A stretch of 6,496 bases of DNA from an uncultured Eubacteriales bacterium (GTDB lineage Bacteria > Bacillota > Clostridia > Oscillospirales > UBA644). Of this stretch, positions 5,806 to 6,496 are shown piece by piece (positions within the stretch are counted from its first letter, which is position 1; the number at the start of each line of letters is the position of its first letter). The translations under genes and the position numbers were made by a program. A model generated the notes under the pieces. The model was not told the DNA's origin, did not search any database, and saw only the letters and a program-made list of their open reading frames with translations. The stretch spans positions 1-6,496 of the forward strand of contig CAKSQP010000083.1 of NCBI GenBank assembly GCA_934486965.1, in the 5' to 3' direction.

Positions 5806-6496
5806 ATGGCTTTATTTGAAAACTATGAGAGAAGAATCGACAAAATAAATGCGGTTCTCGCTGAATACGGCATATCTTCCATCGAAGAATGTAAAGAAAT
5901 AACTCTTGCAAAAGGCATCGACTGCGACAAAATAGTTCGCGAAACTCAGCCTATCTGCTTTGAAAACGCTGTCTGGGCATACACTGTCGGCTGCGCTATC
6001 GCAATCAAAAAAGGCTGCGTAAAAGCCGCTGACGCTGCAGCCGCTATCGGTATCGGACTTCAGTCTTTCTGTATTCCCGGTTCTGTTGCCGAGAACCGTA
6101 AGGTCGGTCTCGGACACGGAAATCTCGGTGCAATGCTTCTTTCCGAATCCACTGATTGCTTCTGCTTCCTTGCAGGCCATGAATCTTTCGCTGCGGCAGA
6201 GGGCGCTATTAAAATCGCTCTTAACGCAAACAAAGTAAGAACAAAACCTCTTCGCGTTATCCTTAACGGTCTCGGCAAAGACGCTGCTTTCATCATTTCG
6301 AGAATCAACGGCTTTACCTTTGTTGAAACCAAATTCGATCCCTATACCGAAGAGGTCACTATCGTTTCCGAAAAAGCATATTCCAAGGGGCCCCGTGCAG
6401 ATGTAAGATGCTACGGTGCGGATAACGTACCCGAGGGCGTTGCTATAATGAAACTTGAAAATGTCGGCGTTTCCATAACAGGTAACTCCACCAACC
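5806..6496 (+). CDS. GGGtGRT family protein, 3' partial
   Basis: The frame from ATG 5806 stays open to the window end, giving 230 residues of a family usually about 330 long. It begins MALFENYERRIDKINAVL and contains blocks I recognise as typical of the GGGtGRT family (Pfam PF14057): QPICFENAVWAYTVG (48-62), the GLGHGNLGAMLL segment (101-112), LAGHESFAAAEGAI (122-135), the RVILNGLGKDAA segment (150-161), and SITGNSTN (223-230) at the cut edge. The eponymous Gly-rich motif should lie roughly 30 to 50 residues beyond the window, so it cannot be confirmed here. Cysteines are numerous (29, 40, 51, 63, 71, 89, 118, 120, 202). No signal peptide or membrane segment is evident, so it is probably cytoplasmic. 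Its function is not established to my knowledge. Linkage to the IscU-like gene suggests that the two products act together, perhaps around a metal, sulfur or iron-sulfur cofactor, but that is inference. Confidence 0.9.
   Translation, partial: MALFENYERRIDKINAVLAEYGISSIEECKEITLAKGIDCDKIVRETQPICFENAVWAYTVGCAIAIKKGCVKAADAAAAIGIGLQSFCIPGSVAENRKVGLGHGNLGAMLLSESTDCFCFLAGHESFAAAEGAIKIALNANKVRTKPLRVILNGLGKDAAFIISRINGFTFVETKFDPYTEEVTIVSEKAYSKGPRADVRCYGADNVPEGVAIMKLENVGVSITGNSTN

Overview
The window reads like a stretch of chromosome from an anaerobic, gut-type member of the Clostridia (Bacillota). The evidence is the gene content (RqcH, a type II pantothenate kinase, a DUF348-G5-3D wall protein, and an IscU-like gene paired with a GGGtGRT gene), strong AGGAGG-type ribosome binding sites, and TTGACA/TATAAT promoters. 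All recognisable genes lie on the + strand. I see no mobile element, CRISPR array, tRNA or rRNA. The genus cannot be fixed from the sequence alone.

Layout: (1) 1-1139 is the C-terminal two thirds of rqcH, the ribosome quality control factor that adds Ala tails; its N-terminus lies before the window. (2) A 203-nt AT-rich gap ends in a perfect-consensus extended -10 promoter, which drives the two-gene ribosomal operon rplM (L13, 1343-1771) and rpsI (S9, 1786-2190). A perfect 11-bp hairpin with a poor U tract follows. (3) A 287-nt gap leads to a membrane-anchored DUF348-G5-3D cell-wall protein (2478-3461), closed by a textbook terminator. (4) A type II pantothenate kinase (3618-4451) overlaps a GNAT acetyltransferase (4448-4996) by ATGA, so one enzyme starts CoA synthesis and the other probably uses acyl-CoA. 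(5) A strong promoter at 5032-5060 drives a tight two-gene unit: an IscU/NifU_N-like protein (5091-5792) and the GGGtGRT-family protein (5806 to beyond the window end).

The last pair is the most interesting content. Both families are recognisable, but I know of no established biochemical role for the pair. The IscU-like member seems to lack two of the canonical cluster-ligand positions while carrying other cysteines. Both genes use codons closer to those of the ribosomal protein genes than to those of the kinase upstream, suggesting high expression. The GGGtGRT gene is cut by the window end before its signature motif.
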